The notes beneath the pieces were generated by a model. The model did no database searches. It saw only the letters and a program-made list of their open reading frames with translations, and was not told the origin of the DNA. From NCBI GenBank assembly GCA_963971535.1, contig OZ020593.1:41881766-41945765 (forward strand): a DNA stretch of 64,000 nucleotides. Direction: 5' to 3'. The DNA comes from Notolepis coatsorum. Its lineage: Eukaryota > Chordata > Actinopteri > Aulopiformes > Paralepididae. A program made the translations under genes and the position numbers. Shown here piece by piece: positions 33,847-45,670 of the stretch; within the stretch, counting starts at the first letter, position 1, and each line of letters starts with the position of its first letter.

Positions 33847-34752
33847 TTAACACATTAACTGCCACATAGTTTGATCATCTTATACCATTCTCTGCCAGCA
33901 CTGTAAGTCTATGGAGATGTTCACCTTCTTTGCAGGGCTATAACTTTTTAAATTGACATTACTATGGCCCATTCAACATCGATTATCTATCGTTCAGGAT
34001 GTAGGAACGTTTTACTTTTTCATTCACACATTCATACGAAAATACCGTCTAGAATATAAATATGTTTTTATCGTTTTCTGCAGTAATTCCTAGAACGTGA
34101 GATATAGGCATAAATGCATATATACATTATCAAATGCCGTTTGTTGCCGATCCACGCTATATTAAAAATTTCAACTGTACATGGTCCTAAACGTTATGAC
34201 TGATCATGCGCGGGTGAACGGAGGGGGGGGGTTCTTTTATAATTCCGTGATCGTCGTTGAATGCTTTGTGGTATGGGTGATATATAGATCAGAGCAGTTT
34301 GCATGGGTAATAATAAACACTCACGCTGAGCAAAAACAAACAAAAACATCCCGGTTATTTGATGGGGATCGAGTCGATCCATTTCCGGTTTGTATAATAA
34401 TAATAACAGCCCAAATCATGTTGATTATTGAGTTATGGCAGCGATCCATATCCACGGCGTGTGTCTACAGTCCCGCAACGATATGCGAGTGGCCGGACGT
34501 ATTTAGGAGACTCACCGATATCCAACCGGCCATTTCCGGTTTGGCAACTCGCCGATCATCCACCAGGTGGCAGTATTGAAGCGTTGCAGAGTTGTGCCGA
34601 GTTCCACTGCATCAGACGAGGCTCTGAGGGAAATATGAATACCATGGCGCAAATATGAAATATGGTCACAATAACGTCGTATGCCGTGATCTGGCAGAAT
34701 TGGCATGAACTTGAAACACGTCGTACAACGTGAATGGCGCAAGATGTGTTAA
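33847..34752. mobile_element. TTAA-flanked (piggyBac-like) element
   Basis: TTAA at 33847-33850 and 34749-34752 brackets ends CACATTAACTGCCA and, reversed, CACATCTTGCGCCATTC. Much of it aligns by eye with the element at 60136-61656, including the AAATCATGTTG, GAGTGGCCGGACG and CACTTCCGGTTT-like blocks. No transposase frame. The left third is duplicated at 29994-30387. Confidence 0.75.
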
Positions 34753-34757
34753 GGTCA

Positions 34758-34953
34758 AATGTTATTTTCAAGGTCACCTTTAGCATCAGCAAAAAAGTGG
34801 CCATAACCCTGTAACTAAGTCACATAGAAAGATTATGTAGGGCTCTAGACCTATGTTTTCAAACCCAAGGGATTCATTTTCCAGTTTATTTTACATTTCA
34901 CGGTCACTCTTGGTGTCAAAAATCATTATGGTCAAAATGGCTACCGGTCTGGC
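34758..34953. other. Unassigned
   Basis: Short AT-rich stretch between two TTAA elements. Confidence 0.4.
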
Positions 34954-37045
34954 TTAGCTCTTTCACGGCCACCAGCTTTCGCCATCTGCACTGTTTGGCG
35001 CCAGCATTAATGACCATTTTTGCGATGTTTACACACCCATTGTGTGTTCTGTATTATGGAGACAATAGTATGGCTCATTTTACAGGCATTGTTCATACTC
35101 CATTACTGACTAATCAGTTCATTTCTACACTATAGTTTGTTACACGCTAAACATCGCCCCATTTCCGAAATAATCAAGTCTTTTTCCATAGCTCGCGAGA
35201 TATGACACATTATATGCAATACACGCTAAACATCGCCCCCTTTTTCCGAAATAATCCAGTCTTTTTCCATAGATCGCGAGATATGACACATTATATGCAA
35301 TAAGCCCAAATCCTTCTGGTTGATCCCCTGGAGCCCCAAATACTCCCAAATCAAAGGTATATACCATGTACATAATGTGTCTTGAACTTAAAACTGTGAT
35401 CGTTACCAAAAGCAAGTTTTACGTCCGGTAAACATGTGTGCACGCTAGGGCTGCACGATTAATCGATTTTAAATAGAAATCGCGATTTGTAATGATGCAA
35501 TTATCAAATCGCCAAAAATGATTAAATATCGCAAATCTTTATTTTATTTTTATTTTATAAATTTTTTTAACCAGGAAGTCCCATTGAGATACAAGATCGG
35601 TTTGGGAGAGGGAGGTAAGGGGTTTTAGATTGTGTGTTGTGAAGTTTAGACTTCAGAGAGGGAGAGTAAAGTACAGAAAAAAATGTACCGTTGGGTACCG
35701 GTATCGATTCCCAGGTAAAAAGAAACATTTTCAGACTCTGTGTCCCGAAAAGACCCAATGCGTAGGCCAGATGCAAGCCGCATTTTACAATAAACCTCTG
35801 TGGGGCTGCTTACATTTTTTTTTTATAATCGCAAGTTTAATCGCAATCGCAATATCTGTCAGAAAAATCGCAATTAGATTATTTCCAAAAATCGTGCAGC
35901 CCTAGTGCACACGGCGCGCGCACACAAAAATGCGTTCACAACATTCACTCGACTCGTCGCGCCATGCACCAAGTACCGGTACTCAGCTATCACCTAGTCT
36001 TTGCATAACAATAGCATAGCAATAGCATAACAAAGAATGAGAAAACCAAAATACAAGCCCTGTACCAATTGGTGGGGGTTGCTTGACCTGTGGAGTTGCT
36101 TGACCTATATCTCACCTGTGGACATTTCTTAAGTTGTGCTTCAGAAGGAAACTGTCCTTCTGTAAACTAAGTTACATTGTTAATTTAGTTTGTATTTACT
36201 TTTCTAGTTTAACTTAATTCAATTAAATAAATTGTAACTACAATATTGTATCTACAATTACATTTAAAACATTGTTTGTTTTTCAACCATATCTGTTGAA
36301 AATATAATTTCTTTATATATTGAAGGCTACATCCTGCTACCTTTTTCAGCTTCTCTATTTCAAGGCAATATTTACAAAAACTAAACTAAAACTAGTAATT
36401 TCCTATACAAACATGTTTCCTACTATTTATGCATAATAATCATCTGTTCTGTGCGCATGCGAGGGAACATGTGTGCGCATGCGCGCGCGGGAGCATGCGT
36501 GCATGTGGTGTCATTTAAACAGCGTACAGGCACTTATATTACGACTGCACCCCTGGATACAGAAGCATGTTTTATGTAAAAAAAAAAATACCAGCAGGTT
36601 ACCTAAGAAAGACCTTACCTCAGTCAGAAAGTACTCCAAAATGAATAAATCCCAGTCGATCCCATGACGATCACAATTACTCGTGTATATTGGGCATGGC
36701 TACCATACGGTAAATAATAGCTCTTGAGGCACCAAATCTTCCAACGATTGCTATGTTGTGATCCACTCCTAGGCGGAAACAGCCGGAGTGGATCACAAGA
36801 CAAGCGATATCCTCAGTTCCCAGTTCAAAAGGTAGGCGATACTGCCACCTGGTGAGATTCGATGGTCATTGCAATTCCAACATAGGTAGATGAATCACAG
36901 ACACCTAGAGGGCTCCGGCTGACCGTATAGAACGCGGATCAAAGGAAAATATCAAAGGATCAAAACCTGAGTATACTCTGTTTCTGGCACTCAACGGTTA
37001 GCGAGATAACCCGACTTTACTCGGGTTTGGCCGTCAAAGAGTTAA
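34954..37045. mobile_element. TTAA-family element carrying a nested hAT
   Basis: The left border TTAG-CTCTTTCACGGCCACC (TTAA changed in one base) mirrors the right border GGCCGTCAAAGAG-TTAA at 37042-37045. Inside are a 78-bp tandem duplication (35142-35300), the hAT MITE at 35446-35904, and a hairpin with 12-bp arms GTGATCCACTCC/GGAGTGGATCAC (36758-36796). No coding frame. Confidence 0.6.
35446..35904. mobile_element. hAT MITE (TAGGGCTGCACGATTAATCG family), copy 2
   Basis: Same ends and interior as copy 1 at 23949, flanked by an 8-bp duplication with one mismatch, GTGCACGC/GTGCACAC. Confidence 0.93.
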
Positions 37046-37450
37046 AATGTCCATAACTCAGAACTAAGCCACATACAAAGATGATCTTCAGCTCGACCCC
37101 ATGTACAGTAAAAAAATAATAATAATAATAATCATCCATTATCAAAACAAATCAAATAAATTTTGACAACACACGTTAATGTCCCCATGGGCCGGACACG
37201 TCTTCTTTAAAGGGGAACTATCTTACTACTTATTTCACTATTTGGGCAATTTTACACAATTCCTGTGAGTCTATGGAACACATCTGTATGTTTTTTTCCA
37301 AAAATAAATTCATTGTATTGTATTTCTAATCAAGTACTCTAAAACAGCATTTTTCCACTTCAAGATTTTAAGCTGTTTTGAGGCTGGGCTCCGCCCATAC
37401 TCGGAATGCGATTTGAGTGACAGACCCCCATGTCTGTAGCTCTGTCCATT
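37046..37450. other. MITE fragments
   Basis: TTTAAAGGGGAACTATCTTA near 37208 resembles the start of the TTAA repeat at 63252. Positions 37345-37435 share CTGGGCTCCGCCCATACTCG with 20455 and, reversed, 63890. Confidence 0.5.
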
Positions 37451-37814
37451 AGGGATGGGTACCGAATTCGGTACTTTTGAGGTACCGAACCGAAACACGT
37501 CGGTACTACCGAGTATCGATTCAAGTGAGATACTTTTTTTTAGTTTTTTAACCTTTTTTTTCATGTCAACGTTCACATGCACAATATATGCTTACCTATG
37601 ATTTGACTTGATTCAACAACAAAGCAGTCGGAGCAATGGCAAGCCGAAAACCGTCGAAATTGTAGTTATTTGAACTTTGGATTATTTTTTCACGACTGAG
37701 GTAGGTAAATAAAATTTCTTGAGACTAAAGTACCGAAAAAAGGTACCGTTGGGTACCGGTATCGATTCACAGGTACCGGTACCGTATCGGTTCAAATGTG
37801 AAAGGTACCCATTA
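37451..37814. mobile_element. hAT-like MITE (GGTACC-rich family)
   Basis: The left end TAGGGATGGGTACCGAATTC and the right end GTGAAAGGTACCCATTA, which lacks the last few expected bases, define it. The interior is shared with 41875-42100. No clear target duplication is left. Confidence 0.7.
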
Positions 37815-37976
37815 GGTCAAAGTGAACCTAATACACAAACAAATATGGCTCAAGCATACGTTTTCGAATACAATACAATCCACAAAGGGATGACACCGAA
37901 GCAGGTACCCATGCCATACGATTTTGGGTATAGAGAAAACAAATGACAGGAAGAATAAGATTGCTCTCACTCCGTC

Positions 37977-37978
<2 letters not shown>

Positions 37979-38006
<28 letters not shown>
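37979..38006. repeat. (CA)n microsatellite
   Basis: About 14 CA units. Confidence 0.95.
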
Positions 38007-38009
<3 letters not shown>

Positions 38010-38042
38010 GCTTGTACTAACGTTAGATCAAGGATCACATTT

Positions 38043-39540
38043 GTGCCTCCCTCCCCAGTGATATGGACCCTATGCAATTTGCATACAGGACAAACAGGTC
38101 CACTGACGACGCGGTCTCCCAGGTACTGCACAGCACCCTCTCTCACCTTGACCGCCAGAAGGGGGGCATGTGAGACTGTTGTTCATTGACTACAGCTCAG
38201 CGTTCAACACCATAGTCCCCACCAGACTGGTGGACAAGCTGATCGAGCTGGGTCTGAGCTCCGCTCTGAGCGCCTGGGTACTGGACTTTCTGAGTGAAAG
38301 ACCCCAGGCAGTCAGGGTGGGGGGTCAGACCTCCAACACCATCACCCTGAGCATCGGGTCCCCCCAGGGCTGTGTTCTGAGCCCCCTGCTGTACTCACTC
38401 TACACACACGATTGTGTGGCCAAGTTCAGCTCCAACGCCATAGTGAAGTTTGCAGACGACACGGTGGTGGTGGGGCTGATCTCGGACAACGACGAGAAGG
38501 CCTACCGGGAGGAGGTTGAGGTACTGGAACGCTGGTGCCAGGACAACAGCCTGCTCCTGAACATTGGTAAAACCAAGGAGCTGATCGTGGATTATAGAAG
38601 AGGACAGCAGGAGACACACATACCACTGAGGATAAACAGGGCTACCATGGACAGGGTGAGCAGCTTTAAGTACCTGGGGGTCCACATCTCAGAGGATCTG
38701 ACATGGTCAACACACATAGACACAGTTGTAAAAAAGGCGAAGCAGCGCCTCTACCACCTGAGACAGTTAAGGAAGTTCAGAGTATCTGGGAAGATACTCC
38801 AGTCCTTCTACTCCGGAGTTGTAGAGAGCATCTTGACTGGAAACATCACTGACTGGTATGGAAACAGCACAGCACAGGACAAGAAGGCCCTACAGAGAGT
38901 GGTGCGCTCAGCCGAGCGTACCACGGGTATTGCACTACCTCCCCTGCAGGTTCTATACAACAAGAGGTGCAAATCCAGAGCCTGCAGAATAATGAAAGAC
39001 CCTCACCACCCCAACAACAGCCTGTTCCAGCTGCTGAGGTCAGGCAGACGCCTGCGAACCCCAGCTACTAGGACAGAGAGGCTTTGGCTCAGCTTCTTCC
39101 CCCAGGCCATCAGAGCCTTGAACACTGAACACTGAGTGCCACAGAACACTGAACTCTCCACACACAAGCACACATGAGCACACACACGACATGCACGCTG
39201 TACACGCTCGCACACTAGCAGCCACTTTAACATGAGCAAGCACACACTCATGCTGCACACGCCCACACTTATGGCCACAAAGGAAAGGTCACTTTAAAAA
39301 TAGTATAGCAACAGTAACAGTGTATTGCACTACCAAAGGACCTAGCATGTCCTCCATGCTCTGTAAATAACTTATGTACAAATACCGAGATGCCCCACTA
39401 TGTTACCTGTTTATTGCACAATGTTGTTTTATTGGATTCTATTATATGTTGTACTACTGTATTGCACATCGTTGCGGGCAAGACCACCCGCATTTTATTG
39501 TATACTTGTATGCCGTGACAAATAAAACTCTTGACTTGAC
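38043..39540 (+). mobile_element. Rex1-like LINE (second subfamily), 5'-truncated
   Basis: It starts within the RT domain and ends with an AATAAA signal and the tail CTCTTGACTTGACT. It is clearly diverged from the copy at 732 while keeping all RT motifs, so two Rex1-like lineages are present. Another Rex1-like fragment is inserted exactly in its tail. Confidence 0.85.
38170..39135 (+). pseudogene. Rex1-like reverse transcriptase, C-terminal part
   Basis: An open frame of 321 codons runs from [13 protein letters not shown] through [52 protein letters not shown] and [14 protein letters not shown] to [10 protein letters not shown]. About 120 bases of RT sequence upstream (MDPMQFAYRTNRSTDDA) lie in another frame: one base has been lost near the G-run at 38161-38166. 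The endonuclease and RT N-terminus are absent. Confidence 0.85.
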
Positions 39541-40513
39541 TGAGAGAGTCAACAGCTTTAAGTACCTCGGAGCCTACATATCCGAGGACTTGACATGGAC
39601 CACACACATTGACAGTGTTGTGAAGAAGGCGCGACAACGCCTCAACGCCTCTACTTCCTCAGGCGCCTAAGGAAGTTCCAAGTCAGTCAGAAGATCCTTA
39701 AGAACTTCTACTCATGTACAATAGAGAGCATCTTGACTGGCAACATCACCTCCTGGTTTGGGAATAGCACTGCACAAGACCGAAGCAGACTACAAAGACT
39801 GACACGTTCAGCCGAAACGCACAATTGGAGGGGGGCTCCCCACCCTCCAGAACATTTACAACAAGCGTTGCAAGGGCAAGGCTAAGAGAATCATTAAAGA
39901 CTCCAGTCACCCGAACAACTGCCTCTTTGAGCTGCTGCGGTCAGGCAAGCGATACCGGAGTCTCAAGGCGAGCACAGAAAGACTCAGAAGAAGCTTCTAT
40001 CCCCAGGCCATCAGACTGCTAAACGAACAATGAACACTACACAACAACAACCACCAAACGCACATAGCACACACATCCACACGCACACACTCACTTTAAA
40101 CAGACACACTGTAGCACCCACTCCACACACTTTATAGCACACACCCACTTTAAACAAACACACTGTAGCACCCACTCCCCACACTTTATATTTATTGATG
40201 AAGGATTGCACTACAACTCGTACACCTTACTGTAAATTGTACCTAAATTGTACCTCATCCCATTTCTGCTTTGCACTATATAGTACTGTACATTAGTACA
40301 CTGCATAGTATTGTATATTATATGGTAACTCAGAACATTGTACATATGTCTATACCGAACACTGTGACCTCATTTTCTTATTCTAAATTACATGCTATAC
40401 TATGTTATTTGATACTATCTTGTCTAGCACAGTCTCTGGAGCGTAACAGTAAGAAGCATTTTGTATGAAAGTATTCTGTACTTCTGTATGACAACTATTA
40501 AAGAAACTTGAAA
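39540..40513 (+). mobile_element. Rex1-like LINE fragment inserted in another LINE's tail
   Basis: This 3'-terminal piece of the family at 732-3569 starts at GAGAGAGTCAACAGCTTTAA, equivalent to 2589, and ends with the TTGAAAC tail. CTTGACTTGA occurs on both sides (39530-39539 and 40514-40523), a target duplication made from the tail of the preceding LINE. A 9-bp duplication (CAACGCCTC near 39640) and an extra A near 39815 break its frame. Confidence 0.88.
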
Positions 40514-40523
40514 CTTGACTTGA

Positions 40524-41216
40524 TACCCCACGCAAAGTTAAGTAAAAACTCACTAAAAACCTAGCAATAGGAAAAAAGCACCACAGGCAATGTGGAGGGG
40601 AGAAACCTTAGAAGGGTCATTCAAGGGGGGATCTCCCTTTTTGGATGTCGGTGATAGTAGTGTTGCTATAAAACAGGCGAAACAGTTGGTAAGTATGTAC
40701 ATATACGTGTAATGAAACACAAATATGTACATGCAATAGCAACTGGGGCACATAAGAACATTTTGAAAGATTGAAAATAGAATAGAGCTGATGACTGATC
40801 CATTTGAGGTATGGGGGCGACGTAGAGAGGATCGCATCCTCCCGGCCATCACCACGGGCTGTCCACCACTCCGTCCATCACCACGAGACATCCACTCATA
40901 AGGAGACAGGGAGACGGGGACATGTATTAGACAGTTTGCGTGTGATGAGCGGACATAGCAATAGATACATGTAGTAAGCATATATGTGAATAGAATAGAT
41001 ACATGTAGTACTAAGCGTATATGTCAATAAAATCAGAGTATATAAGATAATCGCGAAATCAGGTAATAAATAGAACTAAGAACAACTGCAAGCGTATGTA
41101 TACAGGATGAGATACAAGACGATGGCTCAGGGCCATATGCCCCGGGGCGCAGGAGAAACCATTCAGAATAGGTCATGGCAGAGCAGGTAAGGTTTTTTCT
41201 ATCACCTTCTATGGAA
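40524..41216. other. Unassigned, possible retroelement-like remnant
   Basis: No gene or repeat family is recognised. A short ATAGATACATGTAGTA motif occurs twice near 40960-41010. Confidence 0.35.
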
Positions 41217-42104
41217 CCTGGCCAGGATTCACTAAATCTATTGCCTTTGTGACCTCGAACATTGAGGGCAGAATCCACAGAGAATGGATTGCGCGAAGCA
41301 AATTGCATTCACAGAGCCTGCTCTGCGTCTGCGAGGTATCCACAAAGCACATTGCTCGATGAGATACCATGCGCAGACACGCCCAATGTGTGTAGCTTGT
41401 GAGCAGTTTGCACTCTGCCCCGCTGACGGCACTCTTGGCAGAAATGTGTGTCGAAATAGCGTGCTGTCAAGTTTAGCGCGCTGTCCAAAAAAAGAAAAGA
41501 AATTAGAAATCACTCCATCCATTAACTCAACTGTCATACTATTCATTTGCACTAGCACTATTGCACTTGGGACATTGATATTATATTATTGATGTTATTA
41601 TTTATACATGCTATATTCAGTATGTTTGTATGTGATGATGCTCTAAACTCAATTTCGTTGGACCAACAATGACCATTAAGATTATATTCTTTTGCACTCC
41701 TCTATACATTACGAAGTAAACGAAATACACTACAAAATGAACGGAATACTAAAGAAAATAGCGGGTCGATAATTATCAGGCCGATATCAGCAATAATGAC
41801 GTCATCCCGATAAACCCGATAAAAGTATTGATAGCTCCGATAATAAATATTTTATTTTGTTTACACTTTTTTCTTTTCATGTCAACGTTCACACGCACAA
41901 TATATGCTTACTTAGGATTTTACTTGATTCAACAACAAAGCAGTGGGGGCAATGGCAAGCCGAAAACGGTCGAAAATGTGGTTATTTGAAGTTTGGATTT
42001 TCCCCCCCACAACTGAGGTAGGTAGATTACATTTTTAGAGACTAAAGTACAGAAAAAAAGTACCATTGGGTACCGGTATCAATTCACAGGTACCGGTAGC
42101 TTGA

Positions 42105-42467
42105 AGCCTTTTTACAACGCATCCGCGTTTCCGGGTTCCCGTTTTGCGCTCTGATTGGCCAGGTCATGTGACATGAGCGCCAATCGTGGGAAGGCAAGTT
42201 TCTACACTGGTTAAGCTTAGGCACTCTTCGAAGTTGGTTAAGGTTAGAGTTTGTCTTAGAGCGTGACGGCAAGTTCTTTCGCCGGTTAAGCTTAGGCACT
42301 CTTTCGAAGTTAGTTAAGGTTAGAGTTTGTCTTAGAGCATGGCGATAGAACGGCAGGTAGATTGCAGGCTGTTCGACGCGGAAATGGGCAAACACGCTAT
42401 TGGGCGCACATGTCACATGACCTGGCCAATCAGAGCGCCGGAAACGCGGATGCGTTGTAAAAAGGCT
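42105..42467. mobile_element. Palindromic MITE with long inverted arms
   Basis: AGCCTTTTTACAACGCATCC at the left is mirrored by GGATGCGTTGTAAAAAGGCT at the right. The arms extend about 70 bp with few differences (GATTGGCCAGGTCATGTGAC). The centre holds a roughly 75-bp sequence in tandem (GGTTAAGCTTAGGCACTCTT). It splits a GGTACC-type MITE whose right end (GGTACCCATCCCTA) is at 42504-42518. Confidence 0.85.
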
Positions 42468-42793
42468 ACATGCGTACCGTTACCGTATCGGTTCAAATGT
42501 GAACGGTACCCATCCCTACTGACAAAGCACAATACCTGTTGGTTTTTAGTTCACTCATTGTTCAGGGAAACACATTGTTAATGACATTGACGGATTGTGA
42601 ATTTTGTGATTGACTCAAATTATATTTATTTGGAAAAATAAATATAGTCACTTTATTTGAAGAGTCAAAACTGTTCTCTTGGCTTTGTTTTGTTCATAGT
42701 AGTAACGCTCATGTCATGATAAATCTGGTTAGGTCAAAACTACAGGAATATACATAAAAAAGAAATTTTAATTTATAATACAATAAATATATA

Positions 42794-44638
42794 TACCGTA
42801 ATTTTCGCACTATAAGCCGCACCTGATTATAAGCCGCAGCAGCTAAATTGAATGATGTGTACATATATAAGCCGCACTATGTAAGGGTATGTAAGGGTTC
42901 GTGCACAGAGGGGATTGTCGGGAAAGAGATGGCTGTTTGAGGAAGCTCCCATTTATTAAAATTTGTTTAAACAGGAACGATAGCCAGTTAGCCAGCGCCA
43001 GGTACAGTAGCTACCAACGTTAGCTCACATAACAATAGCCAGTTAGCCAGCGCCAGGTACAGTAGCTACCAATGTTAGCTCACATAACGATAGCCAGTTA
43101 GCCAGCGCCGGGTACAGTAGCTACCAACGTTAGCTCTCATAACGATAGCCATTTAGCCAGCGCCAGGTACAGTAGCTACCAACGTTAGCTCTCATAACGA
43201 TAGCCAGTTAGCCAGCGCCAGGTACAGTAGCTACCAATGTTAGCTCTCATAACGATAGCCAGTTAGCCAGCGCCAGGTACAGTAGCTACCAATGTTAGCT
43301 CACATAACGATAGCCAGTTAGCCAGCGCCGGGTACAGTAGCTACCAACATTACCTCTCATAACGATAGCCATTTAGCCAGCGCCAGGTACAGTAGCTACC
43401 AACGTTAGCTCTCATAACGATAGCCAGTTAGCCAGCGCCAGGTACAGTAGCTACCAACGTTAGCCCTCATAACGATAGCCAGTTAGCCAGCGCCAGGTAC
43501 AGTAGCTACCAACGTTAGCTCTCATAACGATAGCCAGTTAGCCAGCGCCAGGTACAGTAGCTACCAACGTTAGCTTTCATAATGATAGCCAGTTAGCCAG
43601 CACCAGGTGCAGTAGCTACCAACGTTAGCTCTCATAACGATAGCCAGTTAGCCAGCGTCGGGTACAGTAGCTACCAACGTTAGCTCTCATAACGATAGCC
43701 AGTTAGCCAGCACCACAGGTACAGTAGCTACCAACGTTAGCTCACATAACGATAGCCAGTTAGCCAGTAGGCTTGGGCGGTATGACGGTATTACGGTATA
43801 CCAGGGTATTTAGAAATCCCGACGGTAATCACAGATGCGTTTCAGTTTATATTACACTGAAACAGAGTTTTGACAGTGGTTAGTTGTAGTGCACACACGC
43901 GCCAGCAGAGGGCGAGACCAGTCCTCACTAGTGGAGCGACCACACGCAGAGCTGGTTGTCTTCTACACACAGGAGGAGGGGAAACCCCGCTTCAGTGGTG
44001 GAAATTAAATGAGACACGCTTACCGTTGCTGGTGCTAACTGGCTATTCTGAGAGCTAACTGTTGTGTATGTGGATCACAACGGTGTTCACGCTTTACGGT
44101 AATGTTGCGACAGTGCTGTGAAAATACCGTAAAGCGTTGTGCTAACAAGAGTGTGTGTTGTGCACTGGTGGAGCAAGCAAATAAACGGTAAAACGTTACA
44201 TCGCAGTCCGGTGCGTTTTTGAATACACAATACTAACGTTACTAGGGTGCTGCAGGCTTCTGGCTACCATTCTGAGAGCTAACGTTAGTAGTAGCTAGAT
44301 AACATTAGACAACGCCTCATGTATTAATAAACTAAAGTGAATAGTTCGTTGACTGGGTCATTTTGTTTAATGCTTCAGTTATGTTTAAAGAGGAGCTCTG
44401 AGCTGCTCATGCACTCCTCTTGCCGTAATGGTTTGTTGACGTGGTTATGTGAGGCGGAGGAGGAGGGGCAAGGTGTGCACTGCTGCAGCAGATTTAGGAG
44501 TCTGATCTGACGGTCACAGAGCTGAGGGAGTGCGCCCAGTTAGCTGTAAAAATCCATAGATTAGCCGCACCGTTATATAAGCCGCAGGGTCGAAAAATGG
44601 GGGGAAAAGCCGCGGCTTATAGTCCGAAAATTACGGTA
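42794..44638. mobile_element. DNA transposon with ATAAGCCGC ends, carrying a satellite
   Basis: Ends TACCGTAATTTTCGCACTAT and ATAGTCCGAAAATTACGGTA form an inverted repeat, each continuing with AAGCCGC motifs, in an AT-rich target (TA or ATAT). The interior contains the 55-bp satellite at 42972-43768 and, from about 43775, a second MITE-like start (GGGCGGTATGACGGTATTAC). No transposase is visible. Confidence 0.8.
42972..43768. repeat. 55-bp tandem array, about 14.5 copies
   Basis: The unit GATAGCCAGTTAGCCAGCGC-CAGGTACAGTAGCTACCAAC-GTTAGCTCTCATAAC repeats with a strict 55-bp period and mostly single-base variants. Related, less regular units flank the LINE at 5314-9755. Confidence 0.97.
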
Positions 44639-45124
44639 TATATCTGTTATCGACCTTGAGGAGCAGAAACTTATTGGTATCGATATCGGGGTCAAAAAAT
44701 CTATATCGTGCACCCCTAATTAGATTATATTCTAGTGAAGGTTATTAATGAATTATTAATTTTATAATAATAATAACTTCGTTTTATATAGCGCCTTTCA
44801 TAAAACCTAAGGTCGCTTATATAGGGAAGAAATAACAGACTGTAGCTAAGGGGCTACACAACCCTGACTGTATTTAAATAATGAGCTTGGCAAATACTAA
44901 ATGATATATTAACCAATATTAAATTTACACAAAATGGCGGACACTCTTATTAACTGGAGGGGACAGGGGTACAGAGTTGAATTATTACATTTAATGTGTA
45001 ACATTAAACTGGGGCTAATAAAAATGTACATGCAACCGGGTAGTCGCTGGATAGAGGGGGCCTCGTACGGAAGGTTCCTATAGTCCAAAACGCTGGTCTT
45101 CGGTGTTGGAGTATGTCACTGCAC
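44639..45124. other. Outer hAT end and retroposon-tail relic
   Basis: The end TCTATATCGTGCACCCCTA near 44718 belongs to a hAT-type repeat. Near 44775-44815 TTATATAGCGCCTTTCATAA is a reversed retroposon tail. The rest is unassigned. Confidence 0.4.
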
Positions 45125-45670
45125 TAGTGTCACGATACTGGAATTTCGACTTCGATACGAGACCTTGAAAAGTATCGATATTCGATACTTTTTCGATACC
45201 AAAAAAAAAAGAAAAAATGTATAATATTTAATTTAAATTAAATGCTGGTTGATTCTCCTCAGCTTCTCTCTAGTACTATAAGAGAAGATAAATATAACAC
45301 TTTTAAAACCCTTTGTTTATCTTTAGATCACACATTTAAAAATAACTGTTCATCTCACTTCAATCATTTTTATTGCAGAACATGGTATTTTCTCAAGCAG
45401 GCTGTAATCTGTGTTGCATGTACCTGACAAACTGAACTGTTTGTATTAGTCATATTCCGACTTAACTGAATGCACATGTGTGTGTGTGTGGACTACTGTA
45501 CTATTACAGGTATTGAAATGAACAATGCAACTTCATTATAAAAAAATATATATATATATTATAATTATATATTATATATAAATATCGATATTTCGGGAAA
45601 TGAGTATCGAAACCGTTTTAAATATTCAGAATCGATATGTATCGATTTTTCGATATTTTTGACAACACTA
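45125..45670. mobile_element. hAT MITE (GTATCG-rich family, divergent)
   Basis: Ends TAGTGTCACGATACTGGAAT and TTTTTGACAACACTA are flanked by a perfect 8-bp duplication CACTGCAC (45117-45124 and 45671-45678). The interior shares the TTTTATTGCAGAACATGGTA to GAACAATGCAACTTC block with 27684-28221 and 53061-53586. Confidence 0.93.

Larger units (their letters stand above)
32704..34227. repeat. Long direct repeat, right copy (1.52 kb)
   Basis: Same content and order as 28853-30387. It starts directly after the LINE tail and continues on its right into the rest of the TTAA element, whereas the left copy is continuous with the upstream hAT terminus. This is the topology of a target duplication. Confidence 0.95.

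Noticed and set aside
42972-43768. CRISPR-like array
   Set aside because: The 55-bp units are contiguous tandem copies without unique spacers, in a vertebrate intron.
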